Below, in pieces: positions 16,788-25,737 of a stretch of DNA of 64,000 bases. A program made the translations under genes and the position numbers. The notes under the pieces were generated by a model. The model was not told where the DNA came from. It did no database searches and saw only the letters and a program-made list of their open reading frames with translations. The first letter of the stretch is position 1, and every line of letters begins with the position of its first letter. The DNA comes from JAGWNR01 sp964565685. Lineage in GTDB: Bacteria > Patescibacteriota > Minisyncoccia > Phycocordibacterales > PALSA-1337. The stretch spans positions 21,280 through 85,279 of the forward strand of contig CAZMFR010000003.1 in NCBI GenBank assembly GCA_964565685.1, in the 5' to 3' direction.

Positions 16788-16818
16788 ATTATACCAGCCA
16801 TATACCCCATAAAGTCAA
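16788..16818 (-). promoter_or_regulatory. Promoter of the major-type pilin
   Basis: On the minus strand, TTGACT (16813-16818) and TATAAT (16788-16793) with TGG immediately before it (extended -10). The 19-bp spacing is long but offset by the extended -10. A perfect TTATCCACA 9-mer lies just upstream near 16830. Confidence 0.65.
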
Positions 16819-16899
16819 ATGGGTTGTGGATAACGCCTATATTATACCGTATTCGCCCATTCGTCTATCTATAAACGGCTACACCGCCTCGCGTTAGCC

Positions 16900-17440
16900 A
16901 GGATAAAGTGAAACTCCCCGACCTCACGGTCGGGGTTTCTTTTCATTCAAACAGCTTCGCTGTTTGCCCAGCGTCGTCTTGGCCTTGCTTTTCAATGTAC
17001 TTGCGTATGATATCTTCGTTGATGCCGACCGTCGAGACGAAGTAACCGTCTGACCAGAATTTGTCTGTGCCCCAATAGACTTTCCTGAGGAACGTGAATT
17101 TTTGCTTCATATCCTTTGCAGTGTTTTGCTTGATAATGCCAATGACCTTTCCCACGGCAGTTGTTGGAGGAATTGAAGCCAAGAGGTGTATATGATCTTC
17201 GTCGTGATTCTCGGTTTTGAATATGAAATATGGATGGTGTTCGGTGATCTCGCGAAGCTTCAATTCGAGATATGCAAAAATTCCTTCATTGATAACTCTT
17301 CTCCTGAATCTTGTCGTGATGACGATGTGGTAGTCGCAGTAATAGACTGCATGGCTCGTTTTTCGGTATTCCATGCTAACAGTATCCGTCAAGACGACGC
17401 TGGGGGCAACTGCATCCCTGATCTGACGATCAGGGCATTA
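16900..17440 (-). mobile_element. IS200/IS605-family-like element
   Basis: A single Y1 transposase gene flanked by two small hairpins: CCCCGACC-TCAC-GGTCGGGG at 16916-16935 and CCCTGATC-TGAC-GATCAGGG at 17416-17435. Subterminal hairpins without terminal inverted repeats are the hallmark of IS200-type single-strand transposition. Exact ends and the cleavage tetranucleotide were not determined; no tnpB is present. Confidence 0.75.
16943..17374 (-). CDS. tnpA: IS200-family transposase TnpA (Y1 HUH)
   Basis: A 143-residue single-domain transposase starting MEYRKTSHAVYYCDYHIVIT, a typical IS200 N-terminus; an alternative ATG lies six codons upstream. The HUH motif is HIHLLAS near residue 70 and the catalytic tyrosine lies in RKYI near the end. 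It cuts single-stranded DNA at hairpin ends and joins a 5'-phosphotyrosine. Length is close to the family norm (130-150). AAACAGC-TTC-GCTGTTT overlaps the gene's 3' end. It may also act on related hairpin repeats elsewhere, but that is speculation. Confidence 0.92.
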   Translation of the reverse strand: MEYRKTSHAVYYCDYHIVITTRFRRRVINEGIFAYLELKLREITEHHPYFIFKTENHDEDHIHLLASIPPTTAVGKVIGIIKQNTAKDMKQKFTFLRKVYWGTDKFWSDGYFVSTVGINEDIIRKYIEKQGQDDAGQTAKLFE

Positions 17441-17477
17441 GTGTTGCAAGTAAATAGCGGCTTGGTTTAGGAAAAAA

Positions 17478-17597
17478 TGTGGGCACGAGAGGATTTGGTC
17501 ACAGGTTTTCTCGCTTCGCTCGAAACCCGCGACCCCGCCTCGCTCGTTGCCGTCTCTACGCGACATGGCAACTTCGCTCCGGCTTTCAAATCCTCTC
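17478..17597. repeat. Palindromic element built from the tRNA-Leu 3' end
   Basis: Positions 17478-17497 repeat 17626-17645 (tRNA-Leu 3' end) exactly over 20 bp. At 17587-17597 CAAATCCTCTC is an inverted copy of the same stretch, so the segment can form a large hairpin, with internal GGTTTTC/GAAACC and GTTGCC/GGCAAC stems. Confidence 0.65.
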
Positions 17598-17627
17598 TTT
17601 GTGCAAAGATAACGCCTTGATCAATTG

Positions 17628-17709
17628 TGGGCACGAGAGGATTTGAACCTCCAAGGATTGCTCCACACGCTCCTGAAGCGTGCGCGTATGCCAGTTCCGC
17701 CACGTGCCC
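17628..17709 (-). tRNA. tRNA-Leu (CAG)
   Basis: An 82-base class II tRNA. Acceptor GGGCACG/CGTGCCC, anticodon loop TTCAGGA, long variable arm, T-arm GGAGG-TTCAAAT-CCTCT. CCA is not encoded. Confidence 0.93.
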
Positions 17710-17791
17710 GATATAAAAAGTTAAGGTAGAAAGTCAAAAACATAACCTTTATCAATTGCGTATATTACTTGGAAAAGCTGTTTCTAGCAAA

Positions 17792-17821
17792 TAAAAAAGC
17801 CGGAAGGGATTGAACCTTCCG
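17792..17821 (-). terminator. Intrinsic terminator of the 84-residue membrane protein gene
   Basis: On the minus strand, CGGAAGG-TTCAATC-CCTTCCG followed by GCTTTTTTATTT. Confidence 0.75.
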
Positions 17822-17847
17822 ACTTCGTAGCAAATCGTGGTCGCCAA

Positions 17848-18102
17848 CTATTTTCCAAGCTGTGACCAAGATGGCCAGTTGAGTGGGTTTGTCGAATTCC
17901 CCATCAAATGATCGAGCCACAATACAAAGACAACAATGCCACCAAAAACGATGACCGCACTCATGATCGGATGGCGATCAATGAAATCATTGCCCCTTCG
18001 ACGCTTGCGATTCTTGGAATTCGCACCGATGCCCGCAAGACTTGTCGGCGGGATTTCCAAGTGGATTTGTGGCGGCTCCGGCGCTGGTAATATGTTTTTC
18101 AC
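17848..18102 (-). CDS. Small single-pass membrane protein
   Basis: An 84-residue protein with a Pro-rich N-terminus, a basic stretch (NSKNRKRRRGN) and one hydrophobic span near residues 47-65 (IMSAVIVFGGIVVFVLWL), probably N-in. It begins with GTG preceded by GGAGG four bases upstream, one of very few genes in the window with a Shine-Dalgarno-like sequence. It has its own intrinsic terminator and lies between tRNA-Leu and pilC. The family was not recognised. Confidence 0.55.
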   Translation of the reverse strand: MKNILPAPEPPQIHLEIPPTSLAGIGANSKNRKRRRGNDFIDRHPIMSAVIVFGGIVVFVLWLDHLMGNSTNPLNWPSWSQLGK

Positions 18103-18224
18103 TTATCCTCCGTTTTTTAATTGTTTCTGCAAAGTAATTGAGACTCTGCTAGTTGTTTGTGCTGTTTGACTTGACTAACTACCCACAATGCTATCACAAG
18201 TATAGTATAAAGTCAATAGCATGA

Positions 18225-18355
18225 GAAAAATCCCTGCTTTAAGCCATAATCAGTCAAAAGTCCCTTGCCTGCCGATAGATATGAACAGCATGACAAGTCG
18301 AAAGCATAAAATCAATGCAAACATTTCTGACTTTCTACCAGGTACTTTCGACTTA
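18225..18355. repeat. Palindromic-family element downstream of pilC
   Basis: Contains ACAAGTCGAAAGCATAAAAT and, opposite it, GACTTTCTACCAGGTACTTTC, plus CCTTGCCTGCCGATAG related to the inserts at 8750 and 11010. This fills the 18103-18355 gap; no ORF is seen there. Confidence 0.55.
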
Positions 18356-19564
18356 TTATTGCGCCTCCGCAATCGAATAAATCGGCACCAGAACCGAAGC
18401 CATGAGAATAGCCACGCCAACACCGAGGACGACGATCATCAATGGTTCGATCAAATCAACGAGAGTGGCCACGGCATTTGTCACTTCGCGGGAGTAAAAG
18501 AGAGCCATAGTCTTCATGATAGGTCCGAGCTCGCCAGATTCCTCGCCCACTTTCATCATTTGGATCATAATACCTGGAATCTCGCCGGAGGCGGCTAGCG
18601 CTTCGGACATGGCTTTGCCTGTCTTGACCGCTTCGACTGCGTCAGCCAAAATGACGCGATATACTTCGTTATTGATGACATCAGAAGTCAGTTCCAATGC
18701 CCTGACCATGGGAATGCCGGCTTGGAGCATAGTATTGATATTGTCGGCCAGACGCGACAGATAAAGTTTTTTATAGAGAACGCTGACATAAGGGATGTGG
18801 AGCTTCAACCGATCAAAAGCGATCTTGCCGCTAGGCGTGCGGATATAACGAAAGACAAAGAAACCGACGACTATGATGACAGCCAGGAGTATAAAGCCAT
18901 AGCTGACCAGGAAATTCGATATGCCGAGTATGACTTGGGTATAGATAGGTATGGCTACGCCAGAATCGGTGATAATACCGGAGATCTTTGGTATGACCAT
19001 AGTAAACATAAGGATCATGACCGTTATGAAAGTCATGACGACGAAAGCAGGATAGACCAAGGCGCCCTTTGCCTTCGAAGTGAGCTCGTATGTGCGATCC
19101 AAGTAATCGGCCAAATATTGAAAGGTTTCGTCCAGCTTGCCTGACTCCTCGCCTGCCTTGATCATATTGACATAAAATGAAGAAAAGATTTTCGGATGCT
19201 TGGCCATAGCGGCAGAGATGGAACTGCCGCCCTGCAAATCGTCAGCGATAACAGTCAATTTTGCTCCGAGGACTTTGTTGTCGGTCTCGCCGGCGATCAT
19301 GCGGAAAATACGCAAAGCGGAAACTTGGGCCTCGAACAGAGTCGACAGCTGACGGGATAGGATGACGATGTCTTTGGTTGAAACGCGATCGAACCATGAA
19401 ATATTCATCGACAAAAAACTGCCTTTGCCAGTGGCCTCTTTTATCGACGATATGACGAGACCGCGTCGCTGAAGACCGGCTATAGCGACGTCGACATTGA
19501 CAGCATCGATCGAGCCAGTCGCTTGTTCTCCCTTTTCATTTACGGTCGTGTAGTTAAATAGCAT
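18356..19564 (-). CDS. pilC: Type IV pilus inner-membrane platform protein
   Basis: A 402-residue PilC/GspF-family protein with two T2SF domains, each a helical cytoplasmic bundle: SRQLSTLFEAQVSALRIFRM near residue 90 and LADNINTMLQAGIPMVRALE near 290. Three or four hydrophobic helices follow the domains. It couples the PilB/PilT motors to the growing pilus. The N-terminal GEQATGSIDAVNVDVAIAGL is typical of the family. It follows pilT by six bases in the same transcript. Length fits the family (about 400). Confidence 0.95.
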   Translation of the reverse strand: MLFNYTTVNEKGEQATGSIDAVNVDVAIAGLQRRGLVISSIKEATGKGSFLSMNISWFDRVSTKDIVILSRQLSTLFEAQVSALRIFRMIAGETDNKVLGAKLTVIADDLQGGSSISAAMAKHPKIFSSFYVNMIKAGEESGKLDETFQYLADYLDRTYELTSKAKGALVYPAFVVMTFITVMILMFTMVIPKISGIITDSGVAIPIYTQVILGISNFLVSYGFILLAVIIVVGFFVFRYIRTPSGKIAFDRLKLHIPYVSVLYKKLYLSRLADNINTMLQAGIPMVRALELTSDVINNEVYRVILADAVEAVKTGKAMSEALAASGEIPGIMIQMMKVGEESGELGPIMKTMALFYSREVTNAVATLVDLIEPLMIVVLGVGVAILMASVLVPIYSIAEAQ

Positions 19565-19570
19565 AGCTGT

Positions 19571-20629
19571 TCATATTAATTTCTCTAATACTTTCGGATT
19601 AAGCGAGTGCAAATACGCGCTCTCGACTGTGATCTCGCCTTTTCTGACTAATTCCGCCAGATATCGATTCATGTCTATCATGCCTTCGGCAATGCCAGTC
19701 TCGATAACTGTAGGTATTTCATGAGTACGGCTCTCACGGATGAGATTTGATACGGCCGAATTGTTTATCAAGAGCTCACAGGCCGGTATCAAACCGCCGG
19801 AGATTCTCGGAACCAAACGCTGAGAAAATATGCCGTTCAAACTGCCGGCCAGCTGAACGCGGATCTGATCCTGTTGGGCGGCTGGAAAAGAATCGATTAT
19901 ACGGTCTATGGTCTGAGAAGCATTGTTTGTATGGAGAGTGGAAAATATGAGGTGACCGGTCTCAGCGGCAGTGACAGCCGTCGATATGGTTTCCGGGTCG
20001 CGCATCTCGCCCAAAAGGCACACGTTTATGTCCTCACGGAACATAGAGGTCAGAGCGTCCGGAAAATCCGGAGTATCTGTACGGACTTCGCGCTGGTCAA
20101 TAATAGATTTTTTTGATTCAAAGAGATATTCGATCGGATCTTCGATGGTCAAAATATGCTCTGCCCGAGTTTGATTTATCAATTCGATCATTGAAGCGAG
20201 AGTGGTCGTCTTGCCCTGACCGATAGGTCCGACCAACAGGAAAAATCCTTGAGATTTTCTGGTAAAAGTCTCTAGAATGGGCGGCAGATTGAGATCAGCC
20301 AAGGTCTTTATGGTCTTTGGAATGAGACGCAGAGCGATAGAGATCATTCCTTGACGATAATATGCGTTGCCGCGAAAACGCGTATCGGAGAGATCATATG
20401 AAAAATCTACTGTACGCTTGGTTTCCAGTATCTTTGCGTTCGACTCGGATAGGAACTGACCGAGAAAGCCCTTCATGTCGCCTTTTGATAGGACGGCTTT
20501 CTTGAAAAGAGGTATGAGAGCGCCAGCTACGCGTATGATCGGCGGACGACCTTCTGACAGATGCAAGTCAGAAGCGTCTTCTTTGACTATGAGAGAGATA
20601 AGGTCTTGGATTTCTTGTTTATAGTCCAT
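19571..20629 (-). CDS. pilT: Pilus retraction ATPase
   Basis: A 352-residue hexameric secretion ATPase that powers pilus retraction. Walker A is GPIGQGKTTTL (with Ile-Gln in place of the common Thr-Gly-Ser), the Asp box is TIEDPIEYLF, the Walker B region is CLLGEMRDPETI, and the His box is STLHTNNASQTID. No PilB-type N-terminal domain is present, which supports PilT over PilB. It starts one base after the stop of the CheY-like gene. Retraction would serve twitching, attachment to a host cell or DNA uptake; comF lies nearby. Confidence 0.94.
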   Translation of the reverse strand: MDYKQEIQDLISLIVKEDASDLHLSEGRPPIIRVAGALIPLFKKAVLSKGDMKGFLGQFLSESNAKILETKRTVDFSYDLSDTRFRGNAYYRQGMISIALRLIPKTIKTLADLNLPPILETFTRKSQGFFLLVGPIGQGKTTTLASMIELINQTRAEHILTIEDPIEYLFESKKSIIDQREVRTDTPDFPDALTSMFREDINVCLLGEMRDPETISTAVTAAETGHLIFSTLHTNNASQTIDRIIDSFPAAQQDQIRVQLAGSLNGIFSQRLVPRISGGLIPACELLINNSAVSNLIRESRTHEIPTVIETGIAEGMIDMNRYLAELVRKGEITVESAYLHSLNPKVLEKLI

Positions 20630-20630
20630 A

Positions 20631-21035
20631 TTATTTGTTCTTGTTACTCAATATTTTCTCCGTCTCTCGAAGCACATCCGATGGTATGGTCGTCGCCTTT
20701 ATTATATACCCGTCGACGTTCAATTTTTTCGCCCTTGCGATGTCTTCTGGCATGCCTTGGTTGGTCAGCATTATGATGACGGATTTGCTGGCGATGTTTT
20801 CTTTGCGCAATGTAGATACGAACTCTATGCCGTCCATGCCGGGCATGATCACATCGATCAGCATGGCATCCGGCACATACCCGTCGTGCAAGATCTTCAA
20901 TCCTGCTTCGGCATTGTCACAGGCGCGCACATCATAACCGCCGGCCTTGAATTTTATAGAATACATGTCAAGGAGAAATGCATCGTCGTCGATGAATAAA
21001 ATCTTTTTTTGGGTTGTTGGGGTTGTTTCAGACAT
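20631..21035 (-). CDS. Single-domain response regulator (CheY-like)
   Basis: A 134-residue receiver domain with no output domain. The acidic pocket is LFIDDDAF, the phosphoacceptor Asp lies in AMLIDVIMPGMDG, and the conserved Lys lies in YIIKAT. It heads the pilT-pilC transcript, so it probably tunes pilus motor function through protein contacts; no histidine kinase is encoded in the window. Its promoter has leaderless geometry (TATAAT plus six bases). Such lone receivers are common within CPR pilus loci. Confidence 0.9.
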   Translation of the reverse strand: MSETTPTTQKKILFIDDDAFLLDMYSIKFKAGGYDVRACDNAEAGLKILHDGYVPDAMLIDVIMPGMDGIEFVSTLRKENIASKSVIIMLTNQGMPEDIARAKKLNVDGYIIKATTIPSDVLRETEKILSNKNK

Positions 21036-21041
21036 GGGTTT

Positions 21042-21047
21042 ATTATA
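21042..21047 (-). promoter_or_regulatory. -10 box of the response regulator-pilT-pilC operon
   Basis: TATAAT, AAACCC, ATG. Confidence 0.65.
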
Positions 21048-21055
21048 CAGGATTA

Positions 21056-22771
21056 TTACAGTTTATTCACTTCCTCAAACGGTATCACCTTCTGAAAAGC
21101 TTTTACGATAGCATCTTCTTTCATGGAAAGCATGCCTTTTTTGCGTAGAAGAGAGGAAATCGATAGTTCGGTCGGATCTTTCAAAATAGCATTCTCGATC
21201 TCTTTGTCCATTTTGAACATCTCGAAGACAGCCATGCGACCACGAGTGCCTTTTGGACAGTCCGGTGTAGGCGCGATCTGATAGACAGTGTCGGCAAAAG
21301 GGATGTCTTTCTTGTACTCTGCCGGCAAATCGGCGAATTGCTTGTCTATCATCATCTTTATCGAGCCATCTACTGGCATCGGCTTGCCACCGCCTGGAAC
21401 CAACAGACTGACGAGACGCTGGGCCATAGCCAGGATCAGAGTCGGTGCGATGAGATATGGGTCGACGCCCATATCGATGAGACGTGGCACCACACCGGCG
21501 GCATTATTCGTGTGCAAAGTGGACATGACGAGGTGACCGGTCAAGGCGGCCTGAATGGCCAACTGAGCAGTCTCCTTGTCGCGGATCTCACCGACCATGA
21601 TTATATCCGGATCCTGACGCAGAGTCGTACGCAAACCGGTAGCGAAATCATAGCCGATCTCCGGCCGGACCTGGCTTTGACTCACGCCTTCCATGTTATA
21701 TTCAACAGGATCTTCCAGAGAGAGAACGTTGAGACCCTCCTTGTCTACTTCATTCAACATAGAATACAGCGTCGTGGACTTTCCAGAACCAGTAGGTCCA
21801 GTGATCAAGATCAATCCATAAGGACGATCTATGGCTTCCTTTAAAATATCGAGGTTTTTTGAAGACAAGCCCAGCTGGTCCATTTTCTTTACCCCTTTTT
21901 CCTGGTCAAGGATGCGCATTTCGACTTTCTCGCCATAAAAAGCCGGGAAAGTCGAAACACGGAAATCGATTTTCCTGCCGTCGATGCGCGCTGAAAAACG
22001 ACCATCCTGCGGCTTTCTCTTTTCATCCAGACGCATATTCGAAACGATTTTGATTCGTGCGACCACAGCCGAATGGACTTGCGCCGGCAAGATGAGCGAG
22101 GTATTTAGAACGCCATCGACACGGAAACGGACACGCACCTTGTCATGTAGATGCTCTATGTGCACGTCCGAAGCATTACCCTCTGTAGCGTAGCGGACGA
22201 TCGTGGCCACGATCTTCACTACAGGTGCGTCCTCTATTATAAAAGCGGCTGTTTTGGCCTCTACTTTTGCTTTTGACGTATCTATGGTTTGATCGACATC
22301 TACTGATAGCTCTGTCTCGAGCTCGGAGAGCGCCTTGGACACTTCCCCGCCGAGACCTTTGTATGACTCGAGTACTTTTTGGAAATCTTCCGGAGAGATC
22401 AGGAAAATCTTGTATGGGATGTTCTTTTTTGCGGCAATGAAGTTGAGGGCATCGCGGGCTTCGATATTGTCCGGATCTACTATGCCGACTTCCAACATGC
22501 CATCCTTGAAGCCGATCGGTACGAATTGATAATGGGTAGCGCTTTCCTCCGGAATATAATCCAGGACATCAAAAGGAATGCTGTTTTCCGCCACGACGCG
22601 CGTCGGTATATTCAAAAATTCTCCGCGCGCAGCTAGGATGTCTTCTGGTTTTACACCAACAGAGATGAGGGCTTCGTCGAGCGAATCACCGTCAGCTTGT
22701 TTTGCTTTTACGGCTGAAACTCCGGCCTTGCTGATAAGATTCTTTTTTTGGAGGATGTCTAGAACGCTCAT
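21056..22771 (-). CDS. pilB: Pilus extension ATPase
   Basis: A 571-residue GspE/PilB ATPase. The N-terminal MshEN-type domain (residues 1-150) includes ISVGVKPEDILAARGEFLNI. The core has Walker A ITGPTGSGKSTTLY, Asp box SLEDPVEYNMEG, Walker B MVGEIRDKETAQLAIQAALT and His box STLHTNNAAG. The C-terminal zinc motif is degenerate: only one Cys remains in APTPDCPKGTRGR. It drives pilus polymerisation at the inner membrane. It follows the small membrane gene by three bases in one operon with the pilM-N-O-like genes. Confidence 0.95.
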   Translation of the reverse strand: MSVLDILQKKNLISKAGVSAVKAKQADGDSLDEALISVGVKPEDILAARGEFLNIPTRVVAENSIPFDVLDYIPEESATHYQFVPIGFKDGMLEVGIVDPDNIEARDALNFIAAKKNIPYKIFLISPEDFQKVLESYKGLGGEVSKALSELETELSVDVDQTIDTSKAKVEAKTAAFIIEDAPVVKIVATIVRYATEGNASDVHIEHLHDKVRVRFRVDGVLNTSLILPAQVHSAVVARIKIVSNMRLDEKRKPQDGRFSARIDGRKIDFRVSTFPAFYGEKVEMRILDQEKGVKKMDQLGLSSKNLDILKEAIDRPYGLILITGPTGSGKSTTLYSMLNEVDKEGLNVLSLEDPVEYNMEGVSQSQVRPEIGYDFATGLRTTLRQDPDIIMVGEIRDKETAQLAIQAALTGHLVMSTLHTNNAAGVVPRLIDMGVDPYLIAPTLILAMAQRLVSLLVPGGGKPMPVDGSIKMMIDKQFADLPAEYKKDIPFADTVYQIAPTPDCPKGTRGRMAVFEMFKMDKEIENAILKDPTELSISSLLRKKGMLSMKEDAIVKAFQKVIPFEEVNKL

Positions 22772-22774
22772 ATT

Positions 22775-23089
22775 TTATTGCCCTACCGGCGCAAATGGAT
22801 TCGCTCTGCCTACTGGCTGTGGCGGCACTGCAATCGAATAATCGACCAATGATTGGTACGCAGGCGTCTGAAAGAAGCTAGTATCTATGTTTATGGACGA
22901 AACGCTGTTCAATATATTCAGGACGCTAGCGCCGACCGCCGCTGTAGCGCTATCAGGCGAAGAAGAGATCAATTGGGAAGTCGAAGAGCCGGAGCTTCCC
23001 TTTGAATAGAAATACCATCCGCCGGCAAGAATGATGACGATGACGATCCCGATTATTATAGTATTTTTATTTGAGGATGGATTCTTCAT
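22775..23089 (-). CDS. Small T4P-locus membrane protein (possible PilP analogue)
   Basis: A 104-residue protein starting MKNPSSNKN at 23089; the upstream in-frame ATG would lie inside the preceding gene. One N-terminal membrane span (TIIIGIVIVIILAGGWYFY) is followed by a Ser-rich linker and an outside region ending PPQPVGRANPFAPVGQ. The closing R-x-N-P-F-x-P motif recurs at this place in CPR pilus operons. Position between PilO-like and PilB suggests an alignment-complex role like PilP, but sequence similarity to PilP is not evident. Confidence 0.6.
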   Translation of the reverse strand: MKNPSSNKNTIIIGIVIVIILAGGWYFYSKGSSGSSTSQLISSSPDSATAAVGASVLNILNSVSSINIDTSFFQTPAYQSLVDYSIAVPPQPVGRANPFAPVGQ

Positions 23090-23094
23090 ATTGT

Positions 23095-23670
23095 TTATTG
23101 TTTCAACCAATAAGTGTCCAGAGTCACTCCGTAAGTGTATGTCCCGTTGGTCGAAGGAGACAGAGTTATGCTCGTTACATCCAGAATTCGCAAGCTTCGT
23201 TCTATATCCTGCAAGAAGGCGATAAAATTATTGTATGTCGTGGTGACACTGAATGAGACTGTGACAGTAGAAAGACCGCTATTATAGGATGCCGCTGGAT
23301 TTGCTGGCACGCTCGCAGACTGAGTCGAACCGGAATTAGACGCATTTGTGTCAGCTGATGTGGTTATGCCAGAGGCAGTGATCCCGTGTCTTGAAGCGAT
23401 ACCTGATATGTCTATCATCAGGCGTATATTGTCTATATTGTTGGGAACGATTTTGTCCAAACGGGATTTATCCGCATCTGAGATGGCATTATATTGTTTC
23501 AAAACTGAATCTCGCAGATCTATCAATTTTTTAGCATTGGTTATAGCCGACAAGTATTGATTGTTTTCAGCTTGGATAGAGTTGATGACAGCTATCTGTC
23601 CAGACGTATAGGTAAAGTAAACTCCTATGGCGAGAACGATGAGTATTAGAGCTGTGATGTTTCTATTCAT
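23095..23670 (-). CDS. pilO: PilO-like pilus alignment protein
   Basis: A 191-residue bitopic protein: a short N-terminal tail, a membrane helix (residues 5-22), a coiled-coil stretch (AVINSIQAENNQYLSAITNA) and a ferredoxin-like periplasmic domain ending SITLSPSTNGTYTYGVTLDT. The phrase IDISGIASRHGI fits PilO proteins. With PilM and PilN it would form the inner-membrane ring linking motor and pilus. Gene order M-N-O-x-B supports the call; sequence identity is low, as usual for PilO. Confidence 0.78.
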   Translation of the reverse strand: MNRNITALILIVLAIGVYFTYTSGQIAVINSIQAENNQYLSAITNAKKLIDLRDSVLKQYNAISDADKSRLDKIVPNNIDNIRLMIDISGIASRHGITASGITTSADTNASNSGSTQSASVPANPAASYNSGLSTVTVSFSVTTTYNNFIAFLQDIERSLRILDVTSITLSPSTNGTYTYGVTLDTYWLKQ

Positions 23671-23675
23671 TTTAT

Positions 23676-24374
23676 TTATTGTATTGTGGAGGAAGCCGCA
23701 GGCGCCGACGATGATGTCGATGACGTATTCTGTCCGGATAGCTCGCTGACATATGACAGCTCGGATGGATCTACGGAGGCAGTGAAAGAAAAACCTACCT
23801 TGCCGTCCGAACCGACCGACAGGTTCGAGAGCACTGGGTTTTTTATCACGTTGTTAGAACCAAATTCAGAAGATTGGCCAAAGACATCAGATTGATAAGC
23901 AACAGAATAATAGCTATCGGCTTCGCCTTGCATAGAAACGGTGATATCATTATTCGTACCGCTATTTGCTCTGCCAGCCGAAGAGCCGGAAACAGCCGGA
24001 GCAGAAAAAGTAAAGCTCTTCCATTGAACGCTAGTTATGGTCAACTGACCGATTATATTGAAAATCTCCGAAGCCGCCAGGTGGTTCTGGATGAGATCCT
24101 TGGCTAAATTGATCTTTTCATTTGCCGCTGTGAGGGTGCTGATGAGCGAGGTATTGAATTGATTCTGGTCTGCGGCCAAATCGTCCTTGTATTTATTTTG
24201 TTGCGAATCAAGGACTTTTTCCCAAGCGAAAGCAAAACCTGCCCCGCCCAGAGAAAGTATGAATAAGGCAACGGAGACAGTCAGCAGGATACTGACTGAA
24301 TGCCTAGCCGGATTGCCGGAAGAAACAGTCATTGGTTTCTTTGGTATGAATGATGTTTGAAACTTTGGCTCCAT
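23676..24374 (-). CDS. pilN: PilN-like pilus alignment protein
   Basis: A 232-residue protein with a cytoplasmic N-terminus (MEPKFQTSFIPKKP, in the PilN position for contacting PilM), one membrane helix near residues 30-52, a helical stretch and a periplasmic beta-rich domain. The end is a Ser/Ala/Thr-rich tail. It lies between the PilM-like and PilO-like genes. PilN identity rests mainly on synteny and topology. Confidence 0.68.
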   Translation of the reverse strand: MEPKFQTSFIPKKPMTVSSGNPARHSVSILLTVSVALFILSLGGAGFAFAWEKVLDSQQNKYKDDLAADQNQFNTSLISTLTAANEKINLAKDLIQNHLAASEIFNIIGQLTITSVQWKSFTFSAPAVSGSSAGRANSGTNNDITVSMQGEADSYYSVAYQSDVFGQSSEFGSNNVIKNPVLSNLSVGSDGKVGFSFTASVDPSELSYVSELSGQNTSSTSSSAPAASSTIQ

Positions 24375-24467
24375 TTTGTTTAAGAAAAACAGCTCGCGTC
24401 TCCCCTATTGTACTATATTGTCAAGGAATATAAGCAAGGACGTTGTGTATAAAGTACTTATTTCCCC

Positions 24468-25586
24468 TTAGTCCAACTCGCTGAGTCTGCGCAATGCCGC
24501 ACCTATCGCCACGGCGAATTCTGGGCCAGCTGTGGAAAGCTGGTCCGAGAGGAACGCTGGCGTTTCCATTTTGCCGAAAGGATTGGCATAGATAACTTCT
24601 GATTGAAAGCTGCTCTTGGCCAGCTCTGCGAACCCTTTTAACAAGACTCCTCCTCCTGTCAGGATCACTTTTGAGATGTTCTTATGATATTTTTTCTCGT
24701 AATTCAATAGGACTGCATTCGCTTCATAGAACATATAATCCAGATTGACTGTGATTATCTCCTTTTGGTCTTTGTACTCGTCTCCACCGGAAAGGCCATA
24801 TGACCTTTTCATCGTCTCTGCTTGGACCACGGGGATGCTCATAGCTTTTGATAGAGCCAAGGTCAGGTCTTGAGAGCCCTTGTTTATGATATGCGAAGCG
24901 CGCAATAATCCGCGTTCGACTATATATAGTTTCGTCGACTGAGCTCCCATATCCAGGATCATAACGGCTTGGAGACCTTGGTCGAGCGAAGCACGGATGG
25001 AGCTAAACAATTCTATCTCATAAAAAGAAGGCGCCAATGCCGAACCAGCCATGATGTTCTGATAATTGGAGATGTATTCATTGCTGATAGCCACAACCAA
25101 AACGTCTTGGCCCTCTTTTGCTTTTTCAGCTGACGCGTTGTTGGAGTCTTCGCTGGCATAAGAATCCTCGCGCGGAATGACCGACCAATCGAGCATGACT
25201 TCGTTTATCGGCACAGGGATATATTTTCTGGCTTCGAGAGAGATCACTTCGGAAATGTGCTTGTCGCCGATAGGAGGCAAAGATATAAAAGAGATCAAGG
25301 ACGATGATAGCGGCAATGCGACTCCGCAAGCATTGGTCGTCGTCTTTGCCTCATGGAGAATGTCTTTCAGCGCCTCGATTATCTTGTCATTCGATAGACT
25401 GGTGGCCCGACCGATCTCAATGCCGGCATAAGGACCCAGAGCAAGCTCGCCATAAGTCTCCAGAACTGTCCGACCGTGCTTTTTCTTTATTTGAACCACT
25501 TTTATGGCCGATGATCCGAGGTCGATGCCTAGCACGCTCGGGCTTTTGCTCCCAAACATGGAGCTGATTTTATCCATAAAACTCAT
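24468..25586 (-). CDS. pilM: PilM-type actin-like pilus assembly ATPase
   Basis: A 372-residue cytoplasmic actin-fold protein. Phosphate 1 is VLGIDLGSSAIKVVQIKK, phosphate 2 is MILDMGAQSTKLYIVE and the adenosine motif is VILTGGGVLLKG. It binds the PilN N-terminus and senses the state of the pilus machine. It opens the pilM-N-O-x-B operon from a leaderless-type promoter (TATACT plus six bases). Length and motifs fit PilM (about 350). Confidence 0.93.
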   Translation of the reverse strand: MSFMDKISSMFGSKSPSVLGIDLGSSAIKVVQIKKKHGRTVLETYGELALGPYAGIEIGRATSLSNDKIIEALKDILHEAKTTTNACGVALPLSSSLISFISLPPIGDKHISEVISLEARKYIPVPINEVMLDWSVIPREDSYASEDSNNASAEKAKEGQDVLVVAISNEYISNYQNIMAGSALAPSFYEIELFSSIRASLDQGLQAVMILDMGAQSTKLYIVERGLLRASHIINKGSQDLTLALSKAMSIPVVQAETMKRSYGLSGGDEYKDQKEIITVNLDYMFYEANAVLLNYEKKYHKNISKVILTGGGVLLKGFAELAKSSFQSEVIYANPFGKMETPAFLSDQLSTAGPEFAVAIGAALRRLSELD

Positions 25587-25592
25587 GGGAAA

Positions 25593-25598
25593 AGTATA
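25593..25598 (-). promoter_or_regulatory. -10 box of the pilM operon
   Basis: TATACT, TTTCCC, ATG. Confidence 0.6.
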
Positions 25599-25737
25599 GC
25601 ACGGATAAAAGATAAAAGAAGAAAGGTCTTTGGGTCGGATTCAAACCTAATCTTAACCTCGCGAGGTCTCCTATGGCTTTAGCTTTTCTTTATAACTATT
25701 TTAACTTTTCTTAATAAATTTTTTCTATAGTGTGCGT

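Noticed and set aside
16943..17374. RAYT-type transposase rather than IS200 TnpA
   Set aside because: The N-terminus and two flanking hairpins are typical of IS200; no RAYT-specific features were recognised.
17467..17703. Minus-strand ORF of 78 codons
   Set aside because: It runs through tRNA-Leu and its palindromic copy; it is a translation of tRNA sequence.
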